Origin: JBDTLH01 sp039934875
GTDB taxonomy: Bacteria; Acidobacteriota; Terriglobia; Terriglobales; Acidobacteriaceae
Length of the DNA: 12,878 nucleotides
NCBI GenBank assembly: GCA_039934875.1
Contig: JBDTLH010000338.1
Location: 1-12,878 of the forward strand
Direction of reading: 5' to 3'
In this document: positions 1 through 7,339 of the stretch, one piece after another
How positions within the stretch are numbered: the first letter of the stretch is position 1
How the letters are laid out: each line of letters opens with the position of its first letter
Made by a program: the position numbers and the translations under genes
Notes under the pieces: generated by a model
Told to the model about the DNA's origin: nothing
The model's database searches: none
What the model saw: the letters and a program-made list of their open reading frames with translations, nothing else

Positions 1-1112
1 CCGAGGAAGAGGTTGGCGATCTGCTTGCATTCGAGGTTGCGGGCGAGTTCGGTGGCGTCGATGGCGTCGTACTCGATGGCGTATCCGGGGCGAACGATGG
101 CGCACTTTTCCAGGCCGGGGATAGAGCGGATCATCGCGATCTGCACGTCCTGGGGAAGCGAGGTGCTGAGGCCGTTGATGTAAATCTCGTGGGTGTCGAG
201 GCCCTCGGGTTCGAGGAAGAGCTGGTGTTGCAGCTTGTCAGGAAACTTGACGATCTTGTCTTCGATGGAAGGGCAGTAGCGCGGGCCGACGGATTTGATT
301 GCGCCGGAATACATGGGCGAGCGATGCACGTTGGCGGCGATCAGGCGGTGCGTCTCCTGGGTGGTGAAGGCGATGAAGCACGGCACCTGATGGCGCGCGA
401 GCGCGTGGGTGCGGAAGCTGAAGGGCGTAGGGTCGGCATCTCCGGGCTGCACCTCGAAGCGTTGCCAATCAATGGTGCGTCCGTCCAGGCGTGGCGGAGT
501 GCCGGTCTTCAAGCGGGTGCCGCGCAAGCCGAGGCGCTTGAGCGATTCTCCGAGCATCACCGAGGGCGGCTCGCCGCGGCGTCCGGCGGGAGTTTTTTCT
601 TCGCCGCAGTGGATGAGTCCGTTGAGAAAGGTGCCGGTTGTGACGACGACGGCGCGCGCGCCGATGCGTGATCCATCGCGCAGCAGGGCCCCGGCGCAGC
701 GGCGTTGTTCCCCTTCTTGTTCGATCACCAGGTCAGAGACTTCGGCTGCGAGGATGGTGAGGTTGGGCGTGGCTTCAAGCACCTGCCGCATCTTCCGGCG
801 ATAAAGTTTTTTGTCGCACTGCGCGCGCGGCGACCAGACAGCGGGCCCGCGCGAGGTATTGAGCAGGCGGAACTGGATGCCCACCTCATCGGTGACCTCG
901 CCCATGATGCCGCCGAGTGCGTCGATCTCGCGCACCAGATGGCCTTTGGCGATGCCTCCCACCGCCGGGTTGCAACTCATCTGTGCGATCAGGTCGGGAT
1001 TGAGGGTGCATAGGGCAGTGCGCAGTCCCATGCGCGCAGCGGCGGCGGCGGCCTCGCAGCCGGCGTGTCCGCCTCCGATGACGATGATGTCGAAGTCTTG
1101 CGAGGGATGCAC
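1..1112 (-). CDS. mnmG: tRNA uridine-5-carboxymethylaminomethyl(34) synthesis enzyme MnmG, N-terminal ~370 residues (partial)
   Basis: FAD-dependent enzyme that, with the GTPase MnmE, adds the (carboxymethyl)aminomethyl group to the wobble uridine of certain tRNAs in the cytoplasm. The minus-strand frame is open from 1112 to the left edge. Near the N terminus it shows the FAD dinucleotide-binding stretch IGGGHAGCEAA (GxGxxG at about residues 13-18), then MSCNPAVGGIAKGHLVREID, and later the family signature GPRYCPSIEDKI with its conserved Cys at about residue 280. QLFLEPEG, STSLP and GYAIEYD follow before the edge. Full-length MnmG is about 620 residues, so the C-terminal 40% lies outside the window. 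The start is taken as GTG at 1112-1110: an in-frame TGA lies 30 bases upstream and no ATG occurs between them. No strong ribosome-binding site is seen. It lies 48 bases downstream of the TspO-like gene on the same strand and could be co-transcribed with it. Confidence 0.96.
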   Translation of the reverse strand, partial: MHPSQDFDIIVIGGGHAGCEAAAAAARMGLRTALCTLNPDLIAQMSCNPAVGGIAKGHLVREIDALGGIMGEVTDEVGIQFRLLNTSRGPAVWSPRAQCDKKLYRRKMRQVLEATPNLTILAAEVSDLVIEQEGEQRRCAGALLRDGSRIGARAVVVTTGTFLNGLIHCGEEKTPAGRRGEPPSVMLGESLKRLGLRGTRLKTGTPPRLDGRTIDWQRFEVQPGDADPTPFSFRTHALARHQVPCFIAFTTQETHRLIAANVHRSPMYSGAIKSVGPRYCPSIEDKIVKFPDKLQHQLFLEPEGLDTHEIYINGLSTSLPQDVQIAMIRSIPGLEKCAIVRPGYAIEYDAIDATELARNLECKQIANLFL

Positions 1113-1160
1113 TGACTGTATTTTACAGAGGGCCTCATCTCACGGTCAGCTTATCGCGGC

Positions 1161-1769
1161 CTAAGCTGCTTTCGCTTCCTTCGCCCAGCCCGTCGGCGGC
1201 TCGGTGAAGGGACCAACACCCCAGAAGGGATCGCGGTTCCACGCCGCCTGGGTAGCGCCCACCGGATTCGCCAGTGCGAGCCATGCGACGGTGGTGGCAA
1301 GCGAAAGGGCGGCGCGCGGATCGTGCATCTTGCGCCAGGCGGCATCCAGCGAGGCGGCGGTGGCTGCGCTATAAAAAAGCGTGACCGCGGCGGCGTTGAT
1401 GGGCGAGCGCAATCCGAAATAGGCCGGATCGAAGAGGGCGAAAAACGCCCATGCCGCGGCCTGGGCGCGAAGAAATTGTTTGCGGCCCGCGGTTTCAGCG
1501 GGTAGATCAAGCACGTATAGTCCACCGGCAATCAAGCAGATGCTGTTGATTCCCCACGCGATAGGGAACGCGGCACCGGGCGGCGCGAACACCGGGAGCC
1601 TCTCTGCCTCATAGAATTCCCGGTCGTCCTTGCGGGTTTGCGGTTTGCGCCCCCCTGGCGCATGACATGATGCCAGGCTTCGCGCGCCCGCGCGAAGCGC
1701 CAACTGCGCAATGTGTACTCCGGCATAGAACGCCACTCCATGCCACCAGCGATATCGCTTTACGGTCAT
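1161..1769 (-). CDS. TspO/MBR-like five-helix membrane protein
   Basis: A 202-residue hydrophobic protein with five likely membrane segments at about residues 11-28, 64-86, 99-116, 123-142 and 155-172. The stretch FYEAERLPVFAPPGAAFPIAWG (residues 52-73) matches the hallmark between helices 1 and 2 of TspO/MBR proteins (W/FYxxLxxPxFxPPxWxFPixW). ALANPVGATQAAWNRD near residues 165-180 matches the end of the family's last helix. TspO proteins bind porphyrins and other tetrapyrroles and take part in oxidative, light or stress signalling; the substrate here is unknown. It is odd in being longer than the usual ~160 residues: a basic ~30-residue linker separates helix 1 from the FYE motif, and several family tryptophans are missing. 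The start is the ATG at 1769. A TTG at 1835 would add 22 residues but leads into sequence unlike the family. It is divergent from the SRPBCC-photolyase unit and upstream of mnmG. Confidence 0.6.
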   Translation of the reverse strand: MTVKRYRWWHGVAFYAGVHIAQLALRAGARSLASCHAPGGRKPQTRKDDREFYEAERLPVFAPPGAAFPIAWGINSICLIAGGLYVLDLPAETAGRKQFLRAQAAAWAFFALFDPAYFGLRSPINAAAVTLFYSAATAASLDAAWRKMHDPRAALSLATTVAWLALANPVGATQAAWNRDPFWGVGPFTEPPTGWAKEAKAA

Positions 1770-1893
1770 GATCTTGTGATGCTTACGACTGCTGAGAAGT
1801 AAAAAGCCCCTGCAGATATAGTGACCAGCCGCCAACCGAAGAATTCATCGAGCCCAGGTTTTGTTGTGCATCCTATGGCTTTAAGGAGAAGCG

Positions 1894-2379
1894 ATGAGCG
1901 CAGCCTTCAAACTCGAACGCGAGCAATGGGTCCCTCCACCATTAGACGAGGTCTTCGCCTTCTTCGCCGACGCTCGGAATTTGGAAGTTTTGACGCCGCC
2001 GTGGCTGCGCTTCCGCATTCGCACTCCAGAGCCAATCAAGATGTCGTCCGGTACTCGCATCGAATACCACATCAACTGGCACGGCGTTCCCCTGCGCTGG
2101 AAGACCGAAATCGCGCGTTGGGAGCCACCATTTCGTTTTGAGGATATGCAAATTAAAGGGCCTTATCGCGTATGGCATCACACCCATCAGTTCAAATCGA
2201 TGATGGAAGGAACGCAGATCAGCGACGTAGTGCATTATGCTCTTCCGTTCGGGATAGTGGGACGCCTCGTGCATGCAATTTCAGTGCGGCGCAACCTGGA
2301 GCAGATATTCGATTATCGGCGGAAGAAGATCCGCGAGCTCTTCGGCGGCGAGGAAGAGAAGAGCAGCGGAGCAAAATGA
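1894..2379 (+). CDS. SRPBCC family (START-like fold) protein
   Basis: A 161-residue soluble protein with the layout of the COG4276-type SRPBCC 'ligand-binding' proteins. It opens with a first strand (FKLEREQWV), then PPPLDEVFAFFADARNLEVLTPPWLRF, where a helix plus the N-LE-LTPPWL motif is typical. The middle is HGVPLRWKTEIARWEPPFRFEDMQIKGPYRVWHHTHQF, followed by DVVHYALPFGIVGRL and a long C-terminal helix. The fold forms a hydrophobic cavity; ligand and function are unknown. The start is well supported: AAGGAG at 1883-1888 lies 5 bases before the ATG. The stop TGA overlaps the photolyase start (ATGA at 2376-2379), so the two genes are probably translationally coupled. The shared unit hints at a role in light or lipid/pigment stress, but that is inference. 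Confidence 0.85.
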   Translation: MSAAFKLEREQWVPPPLDEVFAFFADARNLEVLTPPWLRFRIRTPEPIKMSSGTRIEYHINWHGVPLRWKTEIARWEPPFRFEDMQIKGPYRVWHHTHQFKSMMEGTQISDVVHYALPFGIVGRLVHAISVRRNLEQIFDYRRKKIRELFGGEEEKSSGAK

Positions 2380-3791
2380 CGGAACCTAAATCACTGGACG
2401 ATCTGGTATCGGGAGCACGGGTACGAGTACGCAAGGCCGCCGCTCCCGCGCCCAACGGCAAGTGCATCGTTTACTGGATGCAGCGCTCGCAGCGCGGGCT
2501 GGACAATCCCGCGCTCGATCTAGCAGTCCAGATCGCGAACCGGCTGGGGCTTCCGGCAGTGGTTTATTTTGCGCCCGTGCCGTGGTATCCCCACGCCAAC
2601 TGGCGGCATTATGCGTTTTTAAACGAGGGGATCGCCGATATCCGCCGCGACGTGGAGCGGCGGCGCATCGGCTTCGTCTTGCGCAGGTGGCCGAACCATT
2701 CGCTGGATAAATTCATCGCCGAAGTCGAACCGGCTGCGTTGGTCGGCGATGAAAACCCCATGCGCGAGCCGGAGCACTGGCGCAAAGTCGTTACCGCGCG
2801 CATGAAGGTGCCGTTTTATACCGTGGACTCCGATGTGGTGGTGCCATCGAAGCTCTTCGAAAAAGAGCAGTACGCCGCATTTCACATGCGCAAGCGGCTC
2901 TACGCGCATTTAGATGAGTTTCTGGTCCCGCAGCAGAACACGGTGGCAAAGCATAAATGGGCGGCTCCTTCCGGCATGGAAAACTTGCCGGACGATACGG
3001 ACATTACCGAAGGTTGGGAGATTGACCGTAGTGTGAAGCCGGTGGACAGCTTTCGCGGAGGAAGCAAAGAAGCGTTGCGGCTGCTCGACGAATTTGTCAG
3101 CCACAAGCTGGCGAATTATGCGGAGATGCGCAACCATGCCGATAAAGATGGGACCAGCAGGTTATCTCCTTACCTGCACTTCGGACACCTCTCGCCGATT
3201 ACGGTAGCGCTCGCGGTCAAGCAGGCCAAAGCGCCAGCGAAGGAGAAGGAGTCTTTTCTCGACGAGTTGCTGGTATGGCGCGAGGTCGCCATCAACCTCG
3301 TGACGTACAACAAGCACTACGATTCGCTCGCCGGAGCCGACCGCTGGGCGCGCGAGTCGCTCATGGAACATGTCAAAGACGAACGCAGCTTCCGCTATTC
3401 TCGAGCCCGGTTTGAGCGTTCAGAGACCCACGATCTTCTGTGGAATGCCGCCAACAATCAGATGGTAACCACGGGATGGATGCACAATTACATGCGCATG
3501 TATTGGGCGAAAAAGCTATTGGAGTGGAGCGCGTCTCCCCGGCAGGCGTATGAGACAGCAGTCGCGTTGAATGACAAATATTTTCTTTGCGGGCGCGATC
3601 CCAATGGGTATGCGGGAATTGCCTGGGCGATTGCCGGCAAACGCGACCGTCCGTGGTACCAGAAGCCGGTAACCGGGCTGATCCGGACGATGTCGGAGTC
3701 GGGCGCAAGGAAGAAGTTTGATGTGGATGCGTACATCCGCCGCTATGCCGGCAATCAGGAAGAGCTGCCGCTCCGGGCGGGGCCGGACTGA
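2376..3791 (+). CDS. phr: Class II CPD photolyase (deoxyribodipyrimidine photo-lyase)
   Basis: Flavoprotein that uses blue/near-UV light to split cyclobutane pyrimidine dimers in DNA. The 471-residue length is normal for class II enzymes. The N-terminal antenna/Rossmann domain opens with IVYWMQRSQRGLDNPAL (about residues 31-47), a class II hallmark. The C-terminal FAD domain contains SRLSPYLHFGHLSP (261-274), DELLVWREVAINL (296-308), WMHNYMRMYWAKK (368-380) and the diagnostic CGRDPNGYAGIAWAIAGKRDRPW (405-427). These features separate it from class I photolyases and cryptochromes. The start is the ATG overlapping the upstream TGA, with GGAG at 2368-2371 just before it. The reading frame stays open upstream to 2172, but that part lies inside the SRPBCC gene and is unlike photolyase. 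No key element appears to be missing, so the enzyme is probably active. Confidence 0.95.
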   Translation: MTEPKSLDDLVSGARVRVRKAAAPAPNGKCIVYWMQRSQRGLDNPALDLAVQIANRLGLPAVVYFAPVPWYPHANWRHYAFLNEGIADIRRDVERRRIGFVLRRWPNHSLDKFIAEVEPAALVGDENPMREPEHWRKVVTARMKVPFYTVDSDVVVPSKLFEKEQYAAFHMRKRLYAHLDEFLVPQQNTVAKHKWAAPSGMENLPDDTDITEGWEIDRSVKPVDSFRGGSKEALRLLDEFVSHKLANYAEMRNHADKDGTSRLSPYLHFGHLSPITVALAVKQAKAPAKEKESFLDELLVWREVAINLVTYNKHYDSLAGADRWARESLMEHVKDERSFRYSRARFERSETHDLLWNAANNQMVTTGWMHNYMRMYWAKKLLEWSASPRQAYETAVALNDKYFLCGRDPNGYAGIAWAIAGKRDRPWYQKPVTGLIRTMSESGARKKFDVDAYIRRYAGNQEELPLRAGPD

Positions 3792-3950
3792 GTTCCGCAA
3801 TGCCGTCACCGGCTTCCATAAAGTGCAAACGGTGCAACCAAATTTATATTTCAGCGCAGCTAAAATTTCGGAGCACTTGTTTTGGCCCATTACAAAAAAT
3901 GTCAATTAAATAGAACCTCGCCGGGAAAATTCTCATCTCACCCGCACATG

Positions 3951-3955
3951 GAGGA
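3951..3955 (+). promoter_or_regulatory. Ribosome-binding site that fixes the start of the 88-residue small protein
   Basis: GAGGA lies 7 bases before ATG 3963, good spacing for a Shine-Dalgarno site. It argues against the in-frame ATGs at 3948 and 3882, which have no such site. Confidence 0.6.
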
Positions 3956-3962
3956 AATAAGA

Positions 3963-4229
3963 ATGGCAAGTACACGGGTTTATGCGGGGGAAGCGCAGGA
4001 AGACGATTTCACCTCTTCGATTGAACGGCGCACGGCTAAGGTCCCATCTTCAGTGTTTCTGGGCTGTGCTTTGGGATCGATGGCGGTTTCATTGGTTCTG
4101 AAGGCGATGGGCAAAGGCGAGCACGCCTTGTTTGTCGGCCAATGGGCGGCGCCGTTTCTGATCCTTGGCGAATACAACAAAATGGTAAAACAGCACGGCT
4201 CCGATGCGCAGAGCAAGCGCGCCGCGTAG
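3963..4229 (+). CDS. Small hypothetical membrane-associated protein (88 aa)
   Basis: No family recognised with confidence. The protein has an acidic/polar N terminus (about residues 1-30, containing EAQEDDF and ERRTAK), then a hydrophobic stretch SSVFLGCALGSMAVSLVL (about 30-47). A short loop KAMGKGEHA follows, then a second hydrophobic stretch ALFVGQWAAPFLILGEY (about 54-70) and a basic C-terminal tail. This suggests a two-helix hairpin in the inner membrane. The GAGGA site at 3951 supports the ATG at 3963. A weak sigma70-like pair (TTGGCC at 3882-3887 and TTAAAT at 3906-3911, 18 bases apart) lies upstream, so the gene may be transcribed on its own rather than with phr, which ends 171 bases earlier. 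The function is unknown. Confidence 0.7.
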   Translation: MASTRVYAGEAQEDDFTSSIERRTAKVPSSVFLGCALGSMAVSLVLKAMGKGEHALFVGQWAAPFLILGEYNKMVKQHGSDAQSKRAA

Positions 4230-4408
4230 AAACACACAGGCCGTTGTTATCAGGCGGAGACCGGGAGGGTTGGCGTCACCTATCCTTCTGGAATCTCCGC
4301 CATCTTTTTCTCTCACCGTTCCGAAGCACCAGCCGGGCAGTTGTGATGGGAGGAGCTGAGAGTAAAATTGCCGGAGGTAGTTCGCCTACTTCCTCCACAG
4401 GCATTTGC

Positions 4409-5854
4409 ATGACCCAGGCCGGAACATCCACGCTGCTGCTCGAAACCGGAGATCTCCGGCGCGCACAAATGGCTTGGGCTGCGCAGCCCCTTCCCGCGAG
4501 ATTGGCGGTGCTGCGGCGCTTTCGCCGTACTCTGGCGGCGAACCCCGGAAACCTGCTGGAATCTACCGCGCAACATCGCGGCGTCTCGGAGTTGGAAGCG
4601 CTTGCCTCCGAGGTCATGCCGCTCGCCGATGCCTGCCGCTGGCTGGAAGGGAACGCCGGCAATTTACTTTCAACCCGCGCGGTCGGCGGCGCAGCGCCTC
4701 TGTTGATGCGCGGAATCCACGTTGAGATTATCCGCGAGCCGCTGGGATTGGTGCTGATCGTCGCGCCCGGCAATTACCCGCTCTTTCTCGCCGGCGTACA
4801 GGCATTGCAGGCGCTGGTCGCGGGCAACGCTGTTCTGCTGAAGCCCGCGCCCAAGACAACGCAACTGCTCACCCGATTGCGCGATCTGCTGCTGGTCTCC
4901 GGCCTTCCTCTTGATGTGTTGACGCTGTTGCCCGAGGACACAGAAGCTTTGCGCGAGGTGGTCTGCGCCCCATACGGGCCGGACCATATTATCGTGACCG
5001 GCTCGGCCCGCACCGGACGCGCGTTTCAGCAGTTGATTGCCGATTCCGGGCGGCCCATTGGATTCACCGCCGAACTCTCCGGAGCGGACGTATGCATCGC
5101 GCTGCCCAGCGCCAACTGGAATGGCCTCGCCCGCTCCTTGCGCTTTGCCGTTAACCTCAACCGCGGCAGGACTTGTATTGCGCCGCGAGTGGTTCTGGCG
5201 CCGCGCGATCGCGAGGCGGAGCTGATCGGCCATTTGCAGCGCGAGTTCAAGGGACTGCCCGCCGAACCCTTCTCCCAGGAAGAATCGCACCGCTTCGCGC
5301 AGGTGCTTTCGCTCGCCCTCAAGCTGGGGGCGGAGCTGGTGCATATCGAAAACTCTCCGGTCGCGGTGCTGCGCCACTTGCCGCTCGATATGGAATTTCC
5401 CTGGGACGAGCTTTTTTCGCCCCTGCTCTTCCTCGCCACCTACCGCTCCCTGGAAGAGGCGATCTCGATTCAGCGCCGCATGCCATTGGCGTTGGGCGCC
5501 GCCATCTTCGGCAATGCGGCACAAGCACGGGCAGTCGCCGCCCGGCTCGACGCCGGATCGATCACCATTAACGATCTGGTCGCGCCCACCGCCGATCCGC
5601 GCCTGCCCTTCTCCGCGCGCAAGGCCAGCGGACATGGCGTAACCCGAGGCGCGGAGGGGCTGCTCGCCCTCACTACGGCAAAAGCGGTAGCCACGCAACG
5701 CTCCCGCTTCCATCCTCACTGGAATCTGCCACAGCCCGGTGACGATCATTTGCTGCGCACGCTCTTTCGCTTGCAACACGCAACCTGGCGCAGCCGATTA
5801 TCTGCCCTCCCCAGCGTGGTACGGGCACTCTGCTCCCGCCGGTCAAGCACTTAG
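4409..5854 (+). CDS. NAD(P)-dependent aldehyde dehydrogenase family protein
   Basis: Member of the aldehyde dehydrogenase superfamily, oxidising an aldehyde to a carboxylate; the substrate is not predictable. From the chosen start (481 aa) it shows the APGNYPL cofactor/oxyanion Asn (N122), KPAP (145-148), the ITVTGS-equivalent HIIVTGSARTGR (193-204), the general-base Glu in TAELSGADV (E222), the catalytic Cys in NRGRTCIAP (C256), the DELFSPLLF cofactor Glu (E334) and PFSARKASGHG (400-410). All catalytic residues are present, though surrounding motifs are divergent: SGADV replaces the usual GGKSP/NP, and FSP replaces FGP. A ~50-residue tail follows the usual end of the fold. The start is uncertain: ATG 4409 fits the family N terminus, ATG 4346 is an alternative, and neither has a clear ribosome-binding site. 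It converges on the alcohol dehydrogenase with 4 bases between the stops. Confidence 0.88.
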   Translation: MTQAGTSTLLLETGDLRRAQMAWAAQPLPARLAVLRRFRRTLAANPGNLLESTAQHRGVSELEALASEVMPLADACRWLEGNAGNLLSTRAVGGAAPLLMRGIHVEIIREPLGLVLIVAPGNYPLFLAGVQALQALVAGNAVLLKPAPKTTQLLTRLRDLLLVSGLPLDVLTLLPEDTEALREVVCAPYGPDHIIVTGSARTGRAFQQLIADSGRPIGFTAELSGADVCIALPSANWNGLARSLRFAVNLNRGRTCIAPRVVLAPRDREAELIGHLQREFKGLPAEPFSQEESHRFAQVLSLALKLGAELVHIENSPVAVLRHLPLDMEFPWDELFSPLLFLATYRSLEEAISIQRRMPLALGAAIFGNAAQARAVAARLDAGSITINDLVAPTADPRLPFSARKASGHGVTRGAEGLLALTTAKAVATQRSRFHPHWNLPQPGDDHLLRTLFRLQHATWRSRLSALPSVVRALCSRRSST

Positions 5855-5858
5855 CAAA

Positions 5859-6908
5859 CTACAGCGACTTCATGTCGATCACGAAGCGGTATTTCACGTC
5901 GCTCTTCAACATGCGCTCATAGGCTTGGTTGATCTGCTGGATGGGAATGATTTCGACGTCGGAGGTGATATTGTTTTTGCCGCAGAAATCAAGCATCTCC
6001 TGGGTCTCTTTGATGCCGCCAATCAGCGACCCGGCGAAGCTGCGGCGCTTGAAGATCACGCTGAACGGCGAGACCACTGCTTCGGGCGGCGCGCCCACCT
6101 GCACCATCGTCCCGTCGCGCTTGAGCAGATTGAGATAGGCGTTGGGATCGTGTTTGGCGGATACGGTGTCGAGAATAAAATCGAAGGAGTTGACGTGCCG
6201 CGCCATGGCGGATTCGTCCCGTGAATGGACCACTTCGTCGGCGCCCAGGCGTTTGGCGTCCGCGATCTTGCTGGGAGACGTGGTGAAGAGCGCGACCCGC
6301 GCGCCCAGGGCGTGCGCGAGCTTGACGCCCATGTGCCCCAGCCCTCCCAGGCCGACGATCCCCGCCTTCTGGCCTTTGCCGACCTTCCAGTGATGCAGCG
6401 GAGAGTAGGTGGTGATTCCGGCGCAGAGCAGGGGAGCGGCGCCGGCGGGATCGAGATTTTCAGGAATTTGCAGAACGAAGTGCTGGTCCACAACGATGTC
6501 ATTGGAATAGCCGCCGTAGGTCATGCCTCCAGTGTGCTTGTCGGGGGAGTTGTAGGTGCCGGTGAAGCCTTCGGGCGCCTCGCAGTAGTTTTCCAGGCCC
6601 GCCTTGCAGCTCTCGCAGGTGCGGTCGGAATCGACCATGCAGCCGACTCCGGCGAGATCTCCGACCTTGAACTTCTTCACTTCGGCGCCCACCTTGGTCA
6701 CGCGTCCTACGATCTCGTGGCCGGGAACCACGGGATAGGTGGTGTTCTCCCATTCGTTCTTCACGGTATGCAGGTCGGAGTGGCAGACGCCGCAGTACAA
6801 GATTTCAATCTGCACATCGCGGGGGCCGACTTCGCGGCGCTGGATTGTGAATGGAGCGACGGGGGAGTTGGCGGATTGGGCGGCGTAGGCGGGGGTAGCG
6901 GCTGGCAT
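5859..6908 (-). CDS. Zinc-dependent NAD(P) alcohol dehydrogenase, YahK/CAD type
   Basis: Medium-chain dehydrogenase interconverting aldehydes and alcohols in the cytosol. The protein is 349 aa and closely follows E. coli YahK throughout. Catalytic zinc ligands are Cys42 in CGVCHSD, His64 in PGHE, and Cys162 in LLCAGITTYSPL. The Rossmann loop is GLGGLGHMG (186-194). FTTSPSK (208-214) is the segment that favours NADP in this subgroup, and the protein ends with VKYRFVID. The structural zinc site is Asp95, Cys98, Cys101 and Cys109, so Asp replaces the usual first Cys. AAGGAG at 6918-6923 (complement) lies 9 bases before ATG 6908 and supports the start. It is convergent with the aldehyde dehydrogenase and divergent from brnTA. 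The broad substrate range is a family trait; the physiological substrate is unknown. Confidence 0.93.
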   Translation of the reverse strand: MPAATPAYAAQSANSPVAPFTIQRREVGPRDVQIEILYCGVCHSDLHTVKNEWENTTYPVVPGHEIVGRVTKVGAEVKKFKVGDLAGVGCMVDSDRTCESCKAGLENYCEAPEGFTGTYNSPDKHTGGMTYGGYSNDIVVDQHFVLQIPENLDPAGAAPLLCAGITTYSPLHHWKVGKGQKAGIVGLGGLGHMGVKLAHALGARVALFTTSPSKIADAKRLGADEVVHSRDESAMARHVNSFDFILDTVSAKHDPNAYLNLLKRDGTMVQVGAPPEAVVSPFSVIFKRRSFAGSLIGGIKETQEMLDFCGKNNITSDVEIIPIQQINQAYERMLKSDVKYRFVIDMKSL

Positions 6909-6983
6909 TGGTTCGATCTCCTTAATGACGACAGCGTTTTAGATGGAGGGCGGGGCGAGGAAGATTCGGTTAACCATAAGAAT

Positions 6984-7014
6984 TTGAAAAAGTAGTTACT
7001 ACAATGTATGTACA
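6984..7014 (+). promoter_or_regulatory. Presumed brnTA promoter with overlapping dyad (operator-like) sequences
   Basis: TTGAAA at 6984-6989 and TATGTA at 7007-7012 are 17 bases apart, a moderate sigma70-like match. Three short dyads overlap this region: GTAGTTACTAC (6992-7002, 5-bp arms around one base), TACAATGTA (7000-7008) and TGTATGTACA (7005-7014). BrnA antitoxins are known to repress their own operon, so these are natural candidates for the operator. If this promoter is real, the transcript starts after the ATG at 7004, which favours the GTG start at 7055 for brnT. Confidence 0.4.
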
Positions 7015-7054
7015 GGTATGCCAAAGTGCGGTATCTTGGATTGAGAACATCCAT

Positions 7055-7339
7055 GTGCAATTTACTTGGGACGAACATAAGAACCAGATCAACACGCGCA
7101 AGCACAAGGTCAGCTTCGAATTGGCGACGCGGGTCTTTGATGATCCAAAGCACTACTCCGCGCAAGACCGGCAGGTCGAAGGCGAGGAGCGCTGGCAGAC
7201 CATAGGATTAGTTCATGGCGTAATGATTCTTCTGGTGGCCCACACCGTGGAAGAGGAAGACCAAGGCGAGACGATACGCATTATTTCCGCTCGCGCAGCG
7301 ACACCGACTGAAAGAAGACAATATGAAGAAGCACATTAG
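7055..7339 (+). CDS. brnT: BrnT family toxin (type II toxin-antitoxin, DUF497)
   Basis: Toxin of the BrnTA system. BrnT has a RelE-like ribonuclease fold and inhibits translation; BrnA neutralises it by direct binding. The 94-residue protein carries the family pattern: VQFTWDEHKNQINTRKHKVSFELATRVFDD at the N terminus, a central ERWQTIGLVHG, the strand MILLVAHTV, and the C-terminal IRIISARAATPTERRQYEE with the conserved Ser-Ala-Arg and Glu-Arg-Tyr residues. It appears intact. The start is chosen as GTG 7055 because family members begin just before the F/W-D-E motif. ATG 7004 would add 17 atypical residues and overlaps the presumed promoter. It overlaps brnA by 17 bases, as expected for a coupled toxin-antitoxin pair. 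Base composition seems less GC-rich than its neighbours, consistent with horizontal acquisition. Confidence 0.9.
   Translation: MQFTWDEHKNQINTRKHKVSFELATRVFDDPKHYSAQDRQVEGEERWQTIGLVHGVMILLVAHTVEEEDQGETIRIISARAATPTERRQYEEAH

Noticed and set aside
189..1164. Several plus-strand open frames across the mnmG region
   Set aside because: All are shadows of mnmG, whose minus-strand frame is open to the window edge and rich in family motifs.
3823..3837. A GTGCAA direct repeat after phr
   Set aside because: Two 6-bp copies with 3 bases between are expected by chance and lie at no clear promoter position.
4670..5779. A 369-codon open frame on the minus strand, antisense to the aldehyde dehydrogenase
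   Set aside because: It is a GC-rich shadow frame. The plus-strand frame carries all aldehyde dehydrogenase motifs, while this translation has no recognisable domain.
6225..6995. A 256-codon plus-strand open frame antisense to the alcohol dehydrogenase
   Set aside because: The Gly/Ala-rich translation matches no family and is a mirror of the zinc-dehydrogenase codons. It also runs into the brnT promoter region.
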